Assembly (NCBI GenBank): GCA_963822615.1 | Contig: CAWGIM010000021.1 | Coordinates: 806,001 to 870,000 of the forward strand | Origin: Trebonia sp963822615 | Lineage (GTDB): Bacteria > Actinomycetota > Actinomycetes > Streptosporangiales > Streptosporangiaceae | Direction: 5' to 3' | DNA: 64,000 bases | Shown here: piece after piece, positions 55,956-64,000 of the stretch | How the letters are laid out: every line of letters begins with the position of its first letter | How positions within the stretch are numbered: the stretch's first letter is position 1 | Made by a program: the position numbers and the translations under genes | The notes under the pieces: generated by a model | The model's input: the letters and a program-made list of their open reading frames with translations, nothing else | Told to the model about the DNA's origin: nothing | Databases searched by the model: none

Positions 55956-56456
55956 GTGGTCGTGCTGGTCGGGTTCATGGGCGCGGGCAAGACGACCGTC
56001 GGGCGCCTGCTCGCCAGCCGGCTCGGCCTGCCCTTCACCGACAGCGACCTGGTTATCGAGCAGCGGGCGGGCAAGCCGATCCGGCAGATCTTCGCCGACC
56101 AGGGCGAGCCTGCCTTCCGCCAGCTCGAGCACGAGGTGATCGGCGACCTGCTGCGCGGCCCCGCCCTGGTGCTGGCCCTGGGCGGCGGCGCGGCCGCCCA
56201 CGCCGGCACCCGGGAGCTGCTGGCCGCCGTCCCCGTGGTGTACCTGCGGGTCAGCTACGCCGAGGCGATGAACCGGGTCGGCGGCGACCGGGGGCGGCCG
56301 ATGCTCGCCCGGCCCGACGTCGACCGGCTCTACGCCGAGCGCGACCCGCTTTACGCCGCCGCCGCCCGCTGCACCGTCGACACCGACGCGAGGTCGCCGG
56401 AAGAGGTCGCGCTGGACATCCTGGCCCGCCTCGGGGCCGGCGCCGGAGCCGGCTGA
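55956..56456 (+). CDS. aroK: shikimate kinase, canonical second copy
   Basis: All expected features are intact: P-loop VLVGFMGAGKTTVG, DSDLVIEQ, IFADQGEPAFRQLE, LALGGGAAA, lid RGRPML and RDPLYAAAA. It starts with GTG one base after the aroQ stop and has 166 residues. It is clearly different in sequence from the copy at 53819, so the two are not a recent duplication. Confidence 0.92.
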   Translation: MVVLVGFMGAGKTTVGRLLASRLGLPFTDSDLVIEQRAGKPIRQIFADQGEPAFRQLEHEVIGDLLRGPALVLALGGGAAAHAGTRELLAAVPVVYLRVSYAEAMNRVGGDRGRPMLARPDVDRLYAERDPLYAAAARCTVDTDARSPEEVALDILARLGAGAGAG

Positions 56457-56474
56457 GGACGGCCAGCCAGGCCC

Positions 56475-57812
56475 TCAGTACAGCCGCTCCGGCTGGCCGG
56501 TCGCCTCCAGGACCGACATCCACAGGTCGCCGCCCGGGTCGACCTGGTTGCGGCTGCCCGCCGCGACCGGGATCGGGATGTGCACGAAGCGCCCGTGCCA
56601 GCGGCCGACCACCATCGCCGTGCGGCCGGCCATCGCCGCGTGCACCGCCGCCTGCGCCAGCCGCAGGCAGTACACCGCGTCCCAGCCGTTGGCGGGCACG
56701 CTGCGGATGGCGTAGCCGGGGTCGACGTAGCGCAGGCTTAGCTCCTGGCCCGCGGCGGCGAAGTCGGCGCTGATCCGCTGCCGCAGCAGCCCGCCGATGT
56801 CGGCCAGCCGGGCGTTGCCGGACGCGTCCACCTCGTTCCCGGCGTCCAGCAGGTGCTGCCCGGCCCCTTCGGCCACCACCACCACGGCGTGCCCCTGCCG
56901 GGTGACCAGGTCGCGCAGCCGGGCCAGCAGCCCGCCCGCGCCGTCGAGGGCGAACGGCACCTCAGGTATCAGCACGAAGTCGGCGTCGTGGCTGGCCAGC
57001 GCCGCGTAGCAGGCGATGAAACCGGAGTGCCTGCCCATCAGCTTGACCAGGCCGACGCCGTGCGGGGTCGAGCTGGCCTCGGTGTGGGCCGACTTGATCG
57101 AGTCGGTCGCGCGGGCGAACGCGGTCTGGAACCCGAAGCTCTGGTCGAGGTAGGGAATGTCGTTGTCGATCGTCTTGGGCACGCCGACGACGGCCAGCGG
57201 CAGCCCGCGGCGGCCGGCCTCGTCGGCGATGGCGCCGGCCCCGCGCAGCGTGCCGTCCCCGCCGATCACGAACAGCAGCGAGACGCCGTGCCGCTCCAGG
57301 GTCGACACCATCAGCGCCGGGTCCTGGCCGCCGCGCGAGGTGCCGAGGACGGTGCCGCCACGGTGGTGGATGTCGGCCACCAGGTCGCGGCTGAGCAGGA
57401 CCGGCTCGGTACCGCCGGCCAGCCCGCGGTACCCGTCGCGGAAGCCGAGCACCTCGGTCACCCCGTAGTTATCGGCCAGCTCGAGTACCAGGCCGCGGAT
57501 CACGTTGTTGAGCCCCGGGCAGAGGCCGCCGCAGGTCACGACGGCGGCCCGGGTGCGGGCGGGGTCGAAGTAGATGTACTCCCGGGGCCCGCCCGCCTCG
57601 AGCGCGGGCAGCTCGGAAACCGCGCACAGCCGGGCGGCGGCGCCCGCGAGGGTGTCATCGAGCAGTACCCGGTCGTCCTCGTGCACGTAGTGCGGCGAGC
57701 TGACCCGGCCCTGCACCAGCGCGGCCATCGGCGAACGGATGGCGGCCGCGCCCAGCCGCCGCACCTGCAGCGCGGCCGGCGTGACGGACAGCGGGTCAGC
57801 GGTACTCACCAT
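56475..57812 (-). CDS. 6-phosphofructokinase, long clade, predicted ATP-dependent
   Basis: It phosphorylates fructose 6-phosphate. CGGLCPGLNNVIRGLVLEL binds phosphate, FVIGGDGTLRGAGAIADEA has GGDGT, which favours ATP over PPi, and VVGVPKTIDNDIPYLDQSFG has the Lys otherwise typical of PPi enzymes. MGRHSGFIACYAALAS and LRYVDPGYAIRSVPANGWD follow. The mix of Gly in GGDGT and Lys in PKTIDND is known in long-clade ATP enzymes. Starts at ATG 57812, GTG 57818 or GTG 57809 are possible. A dre-like operator lies 59 bases upstream. Confidence 0.9.
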   Translation of the reverse strand: MVSTADPLSVTPAALQVRRLGAAAIRSPMAALVQGRVSSPHYVHEDDRVLLDDTLAGAAARLCAVSELPALEAGGPREYIYFDPARTRAAVVTCGGLCPGLNNVIRGLVLELADNYGVTEVLGFRDGYRGLAGGTEPVLLSRDLVADIHHRGGTVLGTSRGGQDPALMVSTLERHGVSLLFVIGGDGTLRGAGAIADEAGRRGLPLAVVGVPKTIDNDIPYLDQSFGFQTAFARATDSIKSAHTEASSTPHGVGLVKLMGRHSGFIACYAALASHDADFVLIPEVPFALDGAGGLLARLRDLVTRQGHAVVVVAEGAGQHLLDAGNEVDASGNARLADIGGLLRQRISADFAAAGQELSLRYVDPGYAIRSVPANGWDAVYCLRLAQAAVHAAMAGRTAMVVGRWHGRFVHIPIPVAAGSRNQVDPGGDLWMSVLEATGQPERLY

Positions 57813-57870
57813 GTGCACTAGCTTGCCGTCCCCTTGTTACGCCTGAACTTACGCTGCCAGTCTCCCGAAA

Positions 57871-57882
57871 TGGTCTAGACCA
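57871..57882. promoter_or_regulatory. candidate DasR (dre) operator
   Basis: TGGTCTAGACCA is a perfect 12-base palindrome and equals the core of the Streptomyces DasR-binding site; it also fits the GntR/HutC form GT-N-TA-N-AC. It lies between divergent phosphofructokinase and LLM genes, nearer the former. DasR is released by glucosamine 6-phosphate, so the site could tie glycolysis to amino-sugar supply. Confidence 0.6.
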
Positions 57883-58005
57883 TGACAACCAGGCTACCCA
57901 GCGCCGATGACCGCGCGACCCCCCGGGGATAGCCGTGGTGCGGCGCGCGGGTTAAATTGGCACCCGGGTACGGCAGGTAGCGGGTATCGGCAGGAAGGCC
58001 AGTTA

Positions 58006-59040
58006 ATGCGCGTCGGCATGAAGCTCAACTACGCGGGCGGGTTCACCGAGACGGTCAGCGAGCTGCAGGACTTCGAGCGCGCGGGCCTGCAGGTGGTGTC
58101 CGTGGCCGAGGCCTACAGCTTCGACGCGGTCAGCCAGCTCGGCTTCATCGCCGCCAGGACCCAGACGGTGGAGATCGCCTCCGGCATCCTGCCGATCTAC
58201 TCGCGCACCCCGGCGCTGACCGCGATGACCGCGGCCGGGCTCGACTACGTCTCGGGCGGCCGGTTCACCCTCGGCATCGGCACCAGCGGGCCGCAGGTGA
58301 TCGAGGGCTGGCACGGCGTGCCCTACACCGCTCCGGTCGGCCGCACCCGGGAGCTGATCGAGATCTGCCGCCTGGTCTGGAAGCGCGAGCGCCTCGACTA
58401 CCACGGCAAGTACTACACGCTCCCGCTCGCGGGCGGTACCGGCCTGGGCAAGCCGCTCAAGCTCATCAACCACCCGCTGCGCGAGCGCATCCCGGTGGTG
58501 ATCGCCGCCCTCGGGCCGAAGAACGTGGAGCTGGCGGCCGAGCTGGCCGAGGGCTGGGAGCCCATCTTCTACCTGCCGGAGAAGTCGGCCGGGGCCTGGG
58601 CCGAGCCGCTCGCGGCGGGCGCCGCCCGGCGGGACGCCACCCTCGGCCCGCTTGACGTGATCGCCCAGGCGCCGCTGGCCATCGGCGATGACGTGGCCCA
58701 CCTGCGCGACCTCAGCCGCCCGTTCTTCGCCCTCTACATCGGCGGCATGGGCGCCCGCGGCAAGAACTTCTACTTCGACCTGGCCTGCCGGTTCGGCTAC
58801 GAGGCGGCGGCGGAGCAGATCCAGGACGCCTACCTGGACGGCCGCAAGGACGAGGCCGCCGCCCTGGTCCCGGCCGAGCTGGTGGAGAAGACCTCGCTCA
58901 TCGGCCCGCACGGCTGGGTCAAGGAGCGGCTGGCCGCCTACCGGGAGGCCGGCGTCACCACCCTCAACGTCACCACGCTCGGGCTCACCCACGAGCGGCG
59001 GGTGCAGGACATCGAGACGCTGCGCACGCTGGCCAGCTAG
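58006..59040 (+). CDS. LLM-class F420-dependent oxidoreductase
   Basis: A luciferase-like TIM-barrel flavin/F420 enzyme. MRVGMKLNYAGGFTETVSEL, VSVAEAYSFDAVSQLGFIAA, VEIASGILPIYSRTPALTAM, GRFTLGIGTSGPQVIEGWHG and PYTAPVGRTRELIEICRLVW are typical of the actinobacterial F420 subgroup. The substrate is unknown. The frame is open from 57907, but ATG 58006 after GGAAGG (7 bases) gives 344 residues. It overlaps the convergent methyltransferase by 4 bases. Confidence 0.9.
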   Translation: MRVGMKLNYAGGFTETVSELQDFERAGLQVVSVAEAYSFDAVSQLGFIAARTQTVEIASGILPIYSRTPALTAMTAAGLDYVSGGRFTLGIGTSGPQVIEGWHGVPYTAPVGRTRELIEICRLVWKRERLDYHGKYYTLPLAGGTGLGKPLKLINHPLRERIPVVIAALGPKNVELAAELAEGWEPIFYLPEKSAGAWAEPLAAGAARRDATLGPLDVIAQAPLAIGDDVAHLRDLSRPFFALYIGGMGARGKNFYFDLACRFGYEAAAEQIQDAYLDGRKDEAAALVPAELVEKTSLIGPHGWVKERLAAYREAGVTTLNVTTLGLTHERRVQDIETLRTLAS

Positions 59041-59870
59041 GGCTTGCGAGCCACCCCGCCGTAGCAGTTGACCTCGTTGGCGGGCGGCAGCGGCCCGGTC
59101 GCCGTGCGCCGCCACTCCGAGACCAGCACCACCCCCGGCGGCTCCAGCTTCAGCCCGGTGAACGCGATGTCGGCGAACACGTCGCTGTCGCGCGGCTGTA
59201 TCGGTACCCCGCCGCGGCGGTAGGCGCGCTGCCCGGCGTCCGCGCCGGCCTCGTCGTGCTCGGCGGTGACGTGCGACGCGACCAGGTAGCTGCCGGGGGC
59301 CAGGGCGGCCAGCAGCGTCGCCACGATGTCGGCCGGGTGGTCCTGGTCGGGGACGAAGTGCAGCACGGCGGCGAGGATCAGCGCTACCGGCTGGCCGAAG
59401 TCGAGCACCGAGTTCACCACCGGCGAGGACAGGATCTCCGCGGGCGCGCGCAGGTCGGCGTGGATGAAGGCGGTCCGGCCCGCCGCCGAGGAGGTGAGCA
59501 GCGCCTGCGCGTGGCTGAGCACCAGCGGGTCGTTGTCCACGTAGACCACCCGGGACGCGGGCGCCGCTTCCTGGGCCACCTCGTGCACGCTGTTGGTGGT
59601 GGGCAGGCCGGTCCCGATGTCGAGGAACTGCGTGATCCCGGCCTCGGCGGTGAGGTACCTGACCGCGCGGCCGAGGAACGCCCGGTTCTCCCGCGGCCCG
59701 GTCCGCACCCCCGGCATCGCCGCGATGACCTTGTCCGCCGTCTCGCGGTCGGCCGCGAAGTTGTTCTTGCCGCCGAGGAAGTAGTCGTACATCCGCGCCG
59801 CGTGCGGCCGCGATGTATCGATGTCCTGGGGGAGCCCGACATACTCCGACAGCTCCGGTAGCTCCGACAT
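59037..59870 (-). CDS. SAM-dependent methyltransferase of the DUF574 (Methyltransf_19) family
   Basis: The N-terminus DIDTSRPHAARMYDYFLGGK and NNFAADRETADKVIAAMPGV are diagnostic of the actinobacterial Methyltransf_19 family. The SAM motif is QFLDIGTGLPTTNSVHEVAQ, followed by VVYVDNDPLVLSHAQALL. Many paralogues occur per genome; substrates are unknown. The ATG at 59870 is followed by 277 residues. Divergent from pepP. Confidence 0.9.
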   Translation of the reverse strand: MSELPELSEYVGLPQDIDTSRPHAARMYDYFLGGKNNFAADRETADKVIAAMPGVRTGPRENRAFLGRAVRYLTAEAGITQFLDIGTGLPTTNSVHEVAQEAAPASRVVYVDNDPLVLSHAQALLTSSAAGRTAFIHADLRAPAEILSSPVVNSVLDFGQPVALILAAVLHFVPDQDHPADIVATLLAALAPGSYLVASHVTAEHDEAGADAGQRAYRRGGVPIQPRDSDVFADIAFTGLKLEPPGVVLVSEWRRTATGPLPPANEVNCYGGVARKP

Positions 59871-59952
59871 GTCCGCCCTTCTGCCGAACGAATCGTACCG
59901 CCCCGGGGCGACGGCGGCTCAGGGGCGGCGGCGAGGGAATAGAGTCGGATGC

Positions 59953-61050
59953 ATGCCGGAGATCCACGCCGCCCGCCGCCGCCGCGCCCAGACGCTGATC
60001 CGCGAATCGGACGCGGACGCCGCGCTGATCACGGCCGCGCCCAACGTCCGCTACCTGACCGGGCTGGCCAGCTCCAACGCGGCCCTGCTGCTGTTCGCGG
60101 CGGCCGGGCCGGACGGGGACGGCGCGCTGCTGGCCACCGACTCCCGCTACACCGGCGCCGCCCGCCGTGACGCGCCCGACCTCGAGCTGCTCGAGGAGCG
60201 GTTCGTCGAGGGCAGGCTGGCGACCGAGGCGTCCCGCCGCGGGGTGCGGCGGCTGGCCTTCGAGGCGCACGAGATGACCGTCGAGCGGCACGCGGAGCTG
60301 ACCGCGCGGGCGGACGGCGTGGAAACCCAACCGTTCGGGCGGAAGATCGAGACGCTCCGCATGGTGAAGGACGCGGAAGAAATAGAAAAGCTAGCGGTCG
60401 CGTGCGGGCTGAGCGACGCTGCCCTGGCTGAGGTCCTGCCCCAGATCCGCCCGGGGATGTCCGAACGGGTGCTGGCGACCCTGCTCGACCACACCATGGC
60501 CCTGCTCGGCGCCGAGGGACCGGCATTCGACACGATCGTCGCCTCCGGGCCCAACGGGGCGATACCGCACCACGTGCCGTCCGGCCGCGAGCTGGAGCGC
60601 GGTGACCTGGTGACGATGGACTTCGGCGCGCGGGTGGACGGCTACCACGCGGACATGACCCGCACGGTGGCGGTCGGCTCGGCCGCGGGCTGGCAGCGGG
60701 ACATCTATGAGCTGGTCGCCCGCGCCCAGCAGGCCGGCATCGACCTGCTCACCGACGGGGTGGAAGCGGGCGCGGTGGACGCGGCCGCCCGCGACGTGAT
60801 CGAGGCGGCCGGGCACGCCAGGCACTTCAAGCACGGGCTCGGGCACGGCGTCGGGCTGGAGATCCACGAGGCACCGATGCTCGGGTACGGGAGAACGGGT
60901 AAACTGACGGATCGGGTTCCTGTCACCGTCGAGCCTGGTGTCTACCTGCCCGCGGAGGGCGGCGTCCGCATCGAGGACGTGCTGGTCGTGACGGCCGGTG
61001 ACCGAGCCCGATTTCTGACTTCGACCACCAGGGAACTGCTGGTCCTGTAA
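59953..61050 (+). CDS. pepP: Xaa-Pro aminopeptidase / dipeptidase (M24)
   Basis: A dimetal peptidase for X-Pro bonds. The N-terminal creatinase-like domain has NVRYLTGLASSNAALLLFAA. The catalytic domain shows the five ligands: the Asp pair in MDFGARVDGYHADMTRTVAV, His in HGLGHGVGLEIHEAP, and two Glu in EPGVYLP and GVRIEDVLVV. The frame is open from 59821; ATG 59953 gives 365 residues. It leads pepP-efp-nusB. Confidence 0.92.
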   Translation: MPEIHAARRRRAQTLIRESDADAALITAAPNVRYLTGLASSNAALLLFAAAGPDGDGALLATDSRYTGAARRDAPDLELLEERFVEGRLATEASRRGVRRLAFEAHEMTVERHAELTARADGVETQPFGRKIETLRMVKDAEEIEKLAVACGLSDAALAEVLPQIRPGMSERVLATLLDHTMALLGAEGPAFDTIVASGPNGAIPHHVPSGRELERGDLVTMDFGARVDGYHADMTRTVAVGSAAGWQRDIYELVARAQQAGIDLLTDGVEAGAVDAAARDVIEAAGHARHFKHGLGHGVGLEIHEAPMLGYGRTGKLTDRVPVTVEPGVYLPAEGGVRIEDVLVVTAGDRARFLTSTTRELLVL

Positions 61051-61063
61051 TTGGAGACGACGC

Positions 61064-61621
61064 GTGGCAAGCACTAATGACCTGAAGAACGGCATGACGC
61101 TGAACCTCGAGGGGCAGCTGTGGAATGTCGTGGAGTTCCAGCACGTCAAGCCGGGCAAGGGGCCGGCCTTCGTCCGCACCAAGCTGAAGAACGTGATGTC
61201 GGGCAAGGTGGTGGACAAGACCTTCAACGCCGGCATCAAGGTGGACGTGGCCAACGTCGACAAGCGCGACATGCAGTACCTGTACCGCGAGGGCGAGGAC
61301 TTCGTGTTCATGGACCTGTCCGACTACGACCAGCCGCGCATCCCGGCCGCGGTGGTCGGTGACGCGGCCGACTACCTGCTCGAGGAGCAGACGGTGACGA
61401 TCGCGTTCAACGACGGCACCCCGCTCTACGTGGACATGCCGGCCGCGGTCGAGCTGGTGATCTCGCAGACCGACCCGGGCCTGCAGGGCGACCGGTCGAC
61501 CGGCGGCACCAAGCCCGCCACCCTCCAGACCGGCGCGACCATCCAGGTCCCGCTGTTCATCACCACCGGCGAGAAGGTGAAGGTCGACACCCGCTCCGGC
61601 GCGTACCTCGGCCGGGCATGA
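61064..61621 (+). CDS. efp: translation elongation factor P
   Basis: EF-P rescues ribosomes stalled at polyproline stretches, which fits the many Pro-rich proteins in this window. Three beta-barrel domains are present in 185 residues. The tip reads KPGKGPAF; the palindromic PGKGP is the actinobacterial variant reported to act without lysine modification. It starts with GTG at 61064, 13 bases after pepP. Confidence 0.97.
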   Translation: MASTNDLKNGMTLNLEGQLWNVVEFQHVKPGKGPAFVRTKLKNVMSGKVVDKTFNAGIKVDVANVDKRDMQYLYREGEDFVFMDLSDYDQPRIPAAVVGDAADYLLEEQTVTIAFNDGTPLYVDMPAAVELVISQTDPGLQGDRSTGGTKPATLQTGATIQVPLFITTGEKVKVDTRSGAYLGRA

Positions 61622-61658
61622 CGGGGGGCACCGGGGGTCGTCCCCCCGGGAGGCACTG

Positions 61659-62186
61659 ATGGCGGCGCGCAGCAAGGCGCGCAAGCGGGCTCTCGACGTT
61701 CTCTTCGAGGCCGACCTGCGCGGCCTGCCAGTGCTTGAGCTGCTGTCCGAGCGCCAGTCGCTGGGCGACGTCCCGGTCCAGCCGTACGCGGCCGACCTGG
61801 TTCGCGGCGTGGCCACCCACCGGGACCGGATCGACGAGCTGATCTCGTGGAACCTGGTCGACTGGACGCTCGAGCGGATGCCCGCGGTGGACCGGAACAT
61901 CCTCCGTATCGGCGTCTACGAGCTGCTGTGGGCAGCCGACGTGCCGGACGGGGTCGCCATCAGCGAGGCCGTCACGCTGGCCCAGGACCTGTCCACCGAC
62001 AACTCGCCGACGTTCGTGAACGGGCTGCTCGCCCGGATCAAGGCGGAGAAGCCGACCCTGTCCCTCGACCCGGATGCCTCTGCCTTCACCGGGGAGGACG
62101 CCGAGTCGGCCGAGGATGACGACGACGACAGCGACCCGTACGCGGACGACGAGGACGAGGTCCCGTCCAGCGGCACCCGCGGGTAG
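61659..62186 (+). CDS. nusB: transcription antitermination factor NusB
   Basis: NusB with S10 binds boxA RNA in rRNA antitermination. ARKRALDVLFEADLRGLPVL, DWTLERMPAVDRNILRIGVY and GVAISEAVTLAQDLSTDNSP followed by FVNGLLARI are the family core. The last 40 residues form an Asp/Glu-rich tail (ESAEDDDDDSDPYADDEDEV). In Streptomyces bldD follows nusB; here it does not. Confidence 0.96.
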   Translation: MAARSKARKRALDVLFEADLRGLPVLELLSERQSLGDVPVQPYAADLVRGVATHRDRIDELISWNLVDWTLERMPAVDRNILRIGVYELLWAADVPDGVAISEAVTLAQDLSTDNSPTFVNGLLARIKAEKPTLSLDPDASAFTGEDAESAEDDDDDSDPYADDEDEVPSSGTRG

Positions 62187-62193
62187 CAGCGCC

Positions 62194-62222
62194 AGCCGGG
62201 CCGCGCTCGCCGCGGCCCGGCT
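62194..62222. terminator. 11-bp hairpin after nusB
   Basis: AGCCGGGCCGC (62194-62204) and GCGGCCCGGCT (62212-62222) pair perfectly around a 7-base loop, 7 bases past the nusB stop and between converging genes. Confidence 0.65.
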
Positions 62223-62228
62223 GAGGCC

Positions 62229-62292
62229 CTGTCCTCAGGCGGCGCTGTCCTCAGGCGGCGCTGCCCTCAGGCGGCGCTGTCCTCAGACGGCG
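62229..62292. repeat. 16-bp tandem repeat
   Basis: Four 16-base units of CTGTCCTCAGGCGGCG, the last two with single changes, lie in the convergent spacer. The final unit runs into the stop region of the membrane protein gene. Confidence 0.85.
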
Positions 62293-62963
62293 GAGAAGCG
62301 CAGCCGCAGGCCCTGGCGGCGGACGACGGCGAAGAACCACAGCGCGCAGATGGCCGCGCCGACCGCCGTGAGGCCCACCGTTACCACCGAGGACAGCAGC
62401 AGGAAGAGCTGGTAGGGCTCGGTGACCATCATGACCCCGAGGCCCAGCGTGGCCAGCAGGAACAGGCCGGCCCAGAGCCAGGTGGCACCCTGGAAGAAGC
62501 GGTGCAGCCCGGGGTGCGGCGCCTTGAGCGCCACCACCTCCGCCGCTAGCTGCGCCACCAGCGGCTTGCGGGTGGGCGCGGTGCGCGCGAACATCACGCA
62601 CATCGCCAGGTTGCCGAGCGGGAACTGGAACTCGAACATCCACACGTAGCCGGTGCTGATCGCGACCACCGTCTGCACCGTGAGGACCAGCGCGGAAATC
62701 GTCAGCAGCGAGGTGACCGACCCGGTCAGCAGCTTGCGCGCCACGATCAGCAGCCACACCACCCCGGTGCCGGCCAGCAGGCCGGCGTCCGGGCTAACCA
62801 GGTCGGTAACAACGACGTAGGTACCGAAGGGCAACCCGACGGACTCGGCCATGCTCCACATCGACGTCCAGATGAGGCGCCGGGGGTGCGGGAGGTCCAG
62901 GTGCTCGGTGGCGGCTGGCATGCGGTTGAGCATACGGGCCGGCGATGTCTCAGGTGTGGTCAT
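62283..62963 (-). CDS. polytopic membrane protein of unknown function
   Basis: About six hydrophobic segments are visible, among them LLAGTGVVWLLIVARKLL, LLTISALVLTVQTVVAIST, LWAGLFLLATLGLGVMMV and LLLSSVVTVGLTAVGAAICA. GYVWMFEFQFPLGNLAMCVM and PHPGLHRFFQGATWLWAG are conserved-looking. I do not recognise a functional family. ATG 62963 gives 226 residues; ATG 62922 is possible, and the frame is open to 63071. Confidence 0.7.
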   Translation of the reverse strand: MTTPETSPARMLNRMPAATEHLDLPHPRRLIWTSMWSMAESVGLPFGTYVVVTDLVSPDAGLLAGTGVVWLLIVARKLLTGSVTSLLTISALVLTVQTVVAISTGYVWMFEFQFPLGNLAMCVMFARTAPTRKPLVAQLAAEVVALKAPHPGLHRFFQGATWLWAGLFLLATLGLGVMMVTEPYQLFLLLSSVVTVGLTAVGAAICALWFFAVVRRQGLRLRFSAV

Positions 62964-63136
62964 TCGCCGATAGCGGCGTGTCGCTTTAGTCCGCTTGGCG
63001 CTACCCACGGTTGTGGTCTTCACGATGATAAGAACGGGACCAGCAGGTTCCCGGTTCAGCCCCTTATCCACAGTCGGTTATGTAACAAATACGTAAGGTG
63101 GCTATGGTTCGCTTCCCGGCCGCCGGCCTGGCCGCA

Positions 63137-63190
63137 CGGCTGTGCCGTCCGGTACGGCTGTGCTGTCCGGTACGGCTGTGCCGTCCGCGA
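63137..63190. repeat. 18-bp tandem repeat upstream of the last methyltransferase
   Basis: Three 18-base units, each starting ACGGCTGTGCCGTCCGGT or close to it. Each unit can fold as ACGGC-TGT-GCCGT. It lies in the spacer between divergent genes; TACAGT near 63209 may be a -10 element. Confidence 0.8.
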
Positions 63191-63261
63191 GCGTGCGGCG
63201 GGCCGCACTACAGTGAGACTGCACAGCCAGACTGCATGGTCAACCTGGGGAGTAGTTGAAA

Positions 63262-64000
63262 GTGACCGCAGAGGTTCCAGCGAGGGCGGTGCCAGGCACG
63301 CGCGGCCCCGACGCGATGAGCAGGCGCGACGGCGGGCGGTCGTCGCTGGTCTGGGACGTGCTGGCCCGGGTCATCGCCGAGCGGGCGGCCGCCACCGGCC
63401 GGACCGCGCTCGACATCGTTGACGTGGGCGCCGGGACCGGCGGCTTCGCGGTCAGCCTGGCCGGCCGCGGGCACCGGGTGACCGTGGTTGACCCGAGTCC
63501 GGACGCGCTCGCCGCCGCCCGCTGGCGGGCGGCCGAGGCGGGCGTCACGCTGACCGAGGTGCAGGGCGAGGCGACTGACCTGCCCGCGCTGCTCGGCCAG
63601 CCCGCCGCGGGGGACCGCACTGACCTGGTGCACGGGGCTGACCTGGTGATCTGCCACAGCGTGCTGGAGTACGTGGACTCGCCGTCGGCCGCGCTGGCGG
63701 CCGTCGCCCGGGTGCTGCGGCCCGGCGGGACGGTCAGCGTGGTCGCCGCCAACAGCGTGGCGGCGGTGCTGCAGCGCGCGCTGGCCGGGAAGTACGCCGA
63801 GGCGCGGGCCCTGCTCCCCGGCGGTCCCGCGGCCGGGGAGGCGCCGGGGTCGGCCCCCTCGGTCAGCCCGGCCGCCCGGCGGTTCACCCTGCCCGAGCTG
63901 ACCGCGCTGATCGAGGGGCCGGCCTGCGGCCAGGCGACGCGCACGGCATCCGGGTGTTCGCCAGCCTGCTGCCGGGGGCCGCCGCCGACCCGGCCGCCGC
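63262..64000 (+). CDS. class I SAM-dependent methyltransferase, partial and frame-broken
   Basis: The SAM motif is LDIVDVGAGTGGFAVSLAG, with VTVVDPSPDALAAARWRAAE (motif II) and GADLVICHSVLEYVDSPSAA and VARVLRPGGTVSVVAANSV downstream. From about 63914 the frame loses sense, while a frame one base out reads AGLRPGDAHGIRVFASLLPG, the expected C-terminus. One G lost from the G-run at 63915-63918 explains this. The gene runs off the window. GTG 63262 is the likely start. The substrate is unknown. Confidence 0.8.
   Translation, partial: MTAEVPARAVPGTRGPDAMSRRDGGRSSLVWDVLARVIAERAAATGRTALDIVDVGAGTGGFAVSLAGRGHRVTVVDPSPDALAAARWRAAEAGVTLTEVQGEATDLPALLGQPAAGDRTDLVHGADLVICHSVLEYVDSPSAALAAVARVLRPGGTVSVVAANSVAAVLQRALAGKYAEARALLPGGPAAGEAPGSAPSVSPAARRFTLPELTALIEGPACGQATRTASGCSPACCRGPPPTRPP

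Overview
This is 64 kb of very GC-rich actinobacterial chromosome dominated by housekeeping genes. BldD, actinobacterial mIHF, helicase-dead PriA, DUF397, SseB, an F420-type LLM oxidoreductase, a PASTA kinase and many GTG starts point to a filamentous actinomycete, perhaps Streptosporangiales-like (lineage is inferred, not shown). No rRNA, tRNA, IS element, phage or CRISPR array was seen.

Layout. 0-2.2 kb: a left-edge partial gene behind an SOS box, a HEPN protein, and bldD with its control region. 2.1-13.8 kb: the complete UMP pathway, pyrR-pyrB-pyrC-carA-carB-pyrK-pyrD-pyrF, behind a PyrR-type leader. 15-25.7 kb: mihF-gmk-rpoZ-coaBC-metK, then a DUF397 gene, then priA-def-fmt-rsmB. 26-39 kb is accessory: a Dabb-like protein, a PASTA kinase, a DUF2786 protein, rpe, two tandem membrane-anchored sigma-like proteins, a structured non-coding stretch, a HAD hydrolase, a lipoprotein, sthA and a TrkA-N/RyR protein. 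39.4-43.2 kb: an FMN riboswitch with ribE-ribBA-ribH, then hisG. 43.2-47.4 kb: Nudix, then xdhC and a MocA-like transferase separated by a toxin-antitoxin pair, then galM. 47.9-51.5 kb: a repeat-rich Gln/Gly protein and a partner. 51.8-56.5 kb: sseB and the shikimate operon aroC-aroK-aroB-aroQ with a second aroK. 56.5-64 kb: phosphofructokinase, an LLM oxidoreductase, two methyltransferases, pepP-efp-nusB and a membrane protein.

Most operons are tightly coupled by ATGA or GTGA overlaps. Visible control elements include a PyrR leader, an FMN riboswitch, BldD-like and CRP-like sites near bldD, a 12-nt palindrome matching the DasR (dre) core upstream of phosphofructokinase, direct-repeat operators in front of the antitoxin, and several rho-independent-type hairpins.

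Two window-wide oddities matter to any reader. First, six loci (upstream of pyrF, rsmB, the RyR gene, the Gln/Gly gene, aroB, the last methyltransferase) each break reading frame by what looks like one base, mostly in GC homopolymers. Assembly error is the simplest explanation, so these genes should not be taken as pseudogenes without reads. Second, 15-18 bp tandem repeats have expanded in linkers, N-termini and spacers of otherwise conserved genes.
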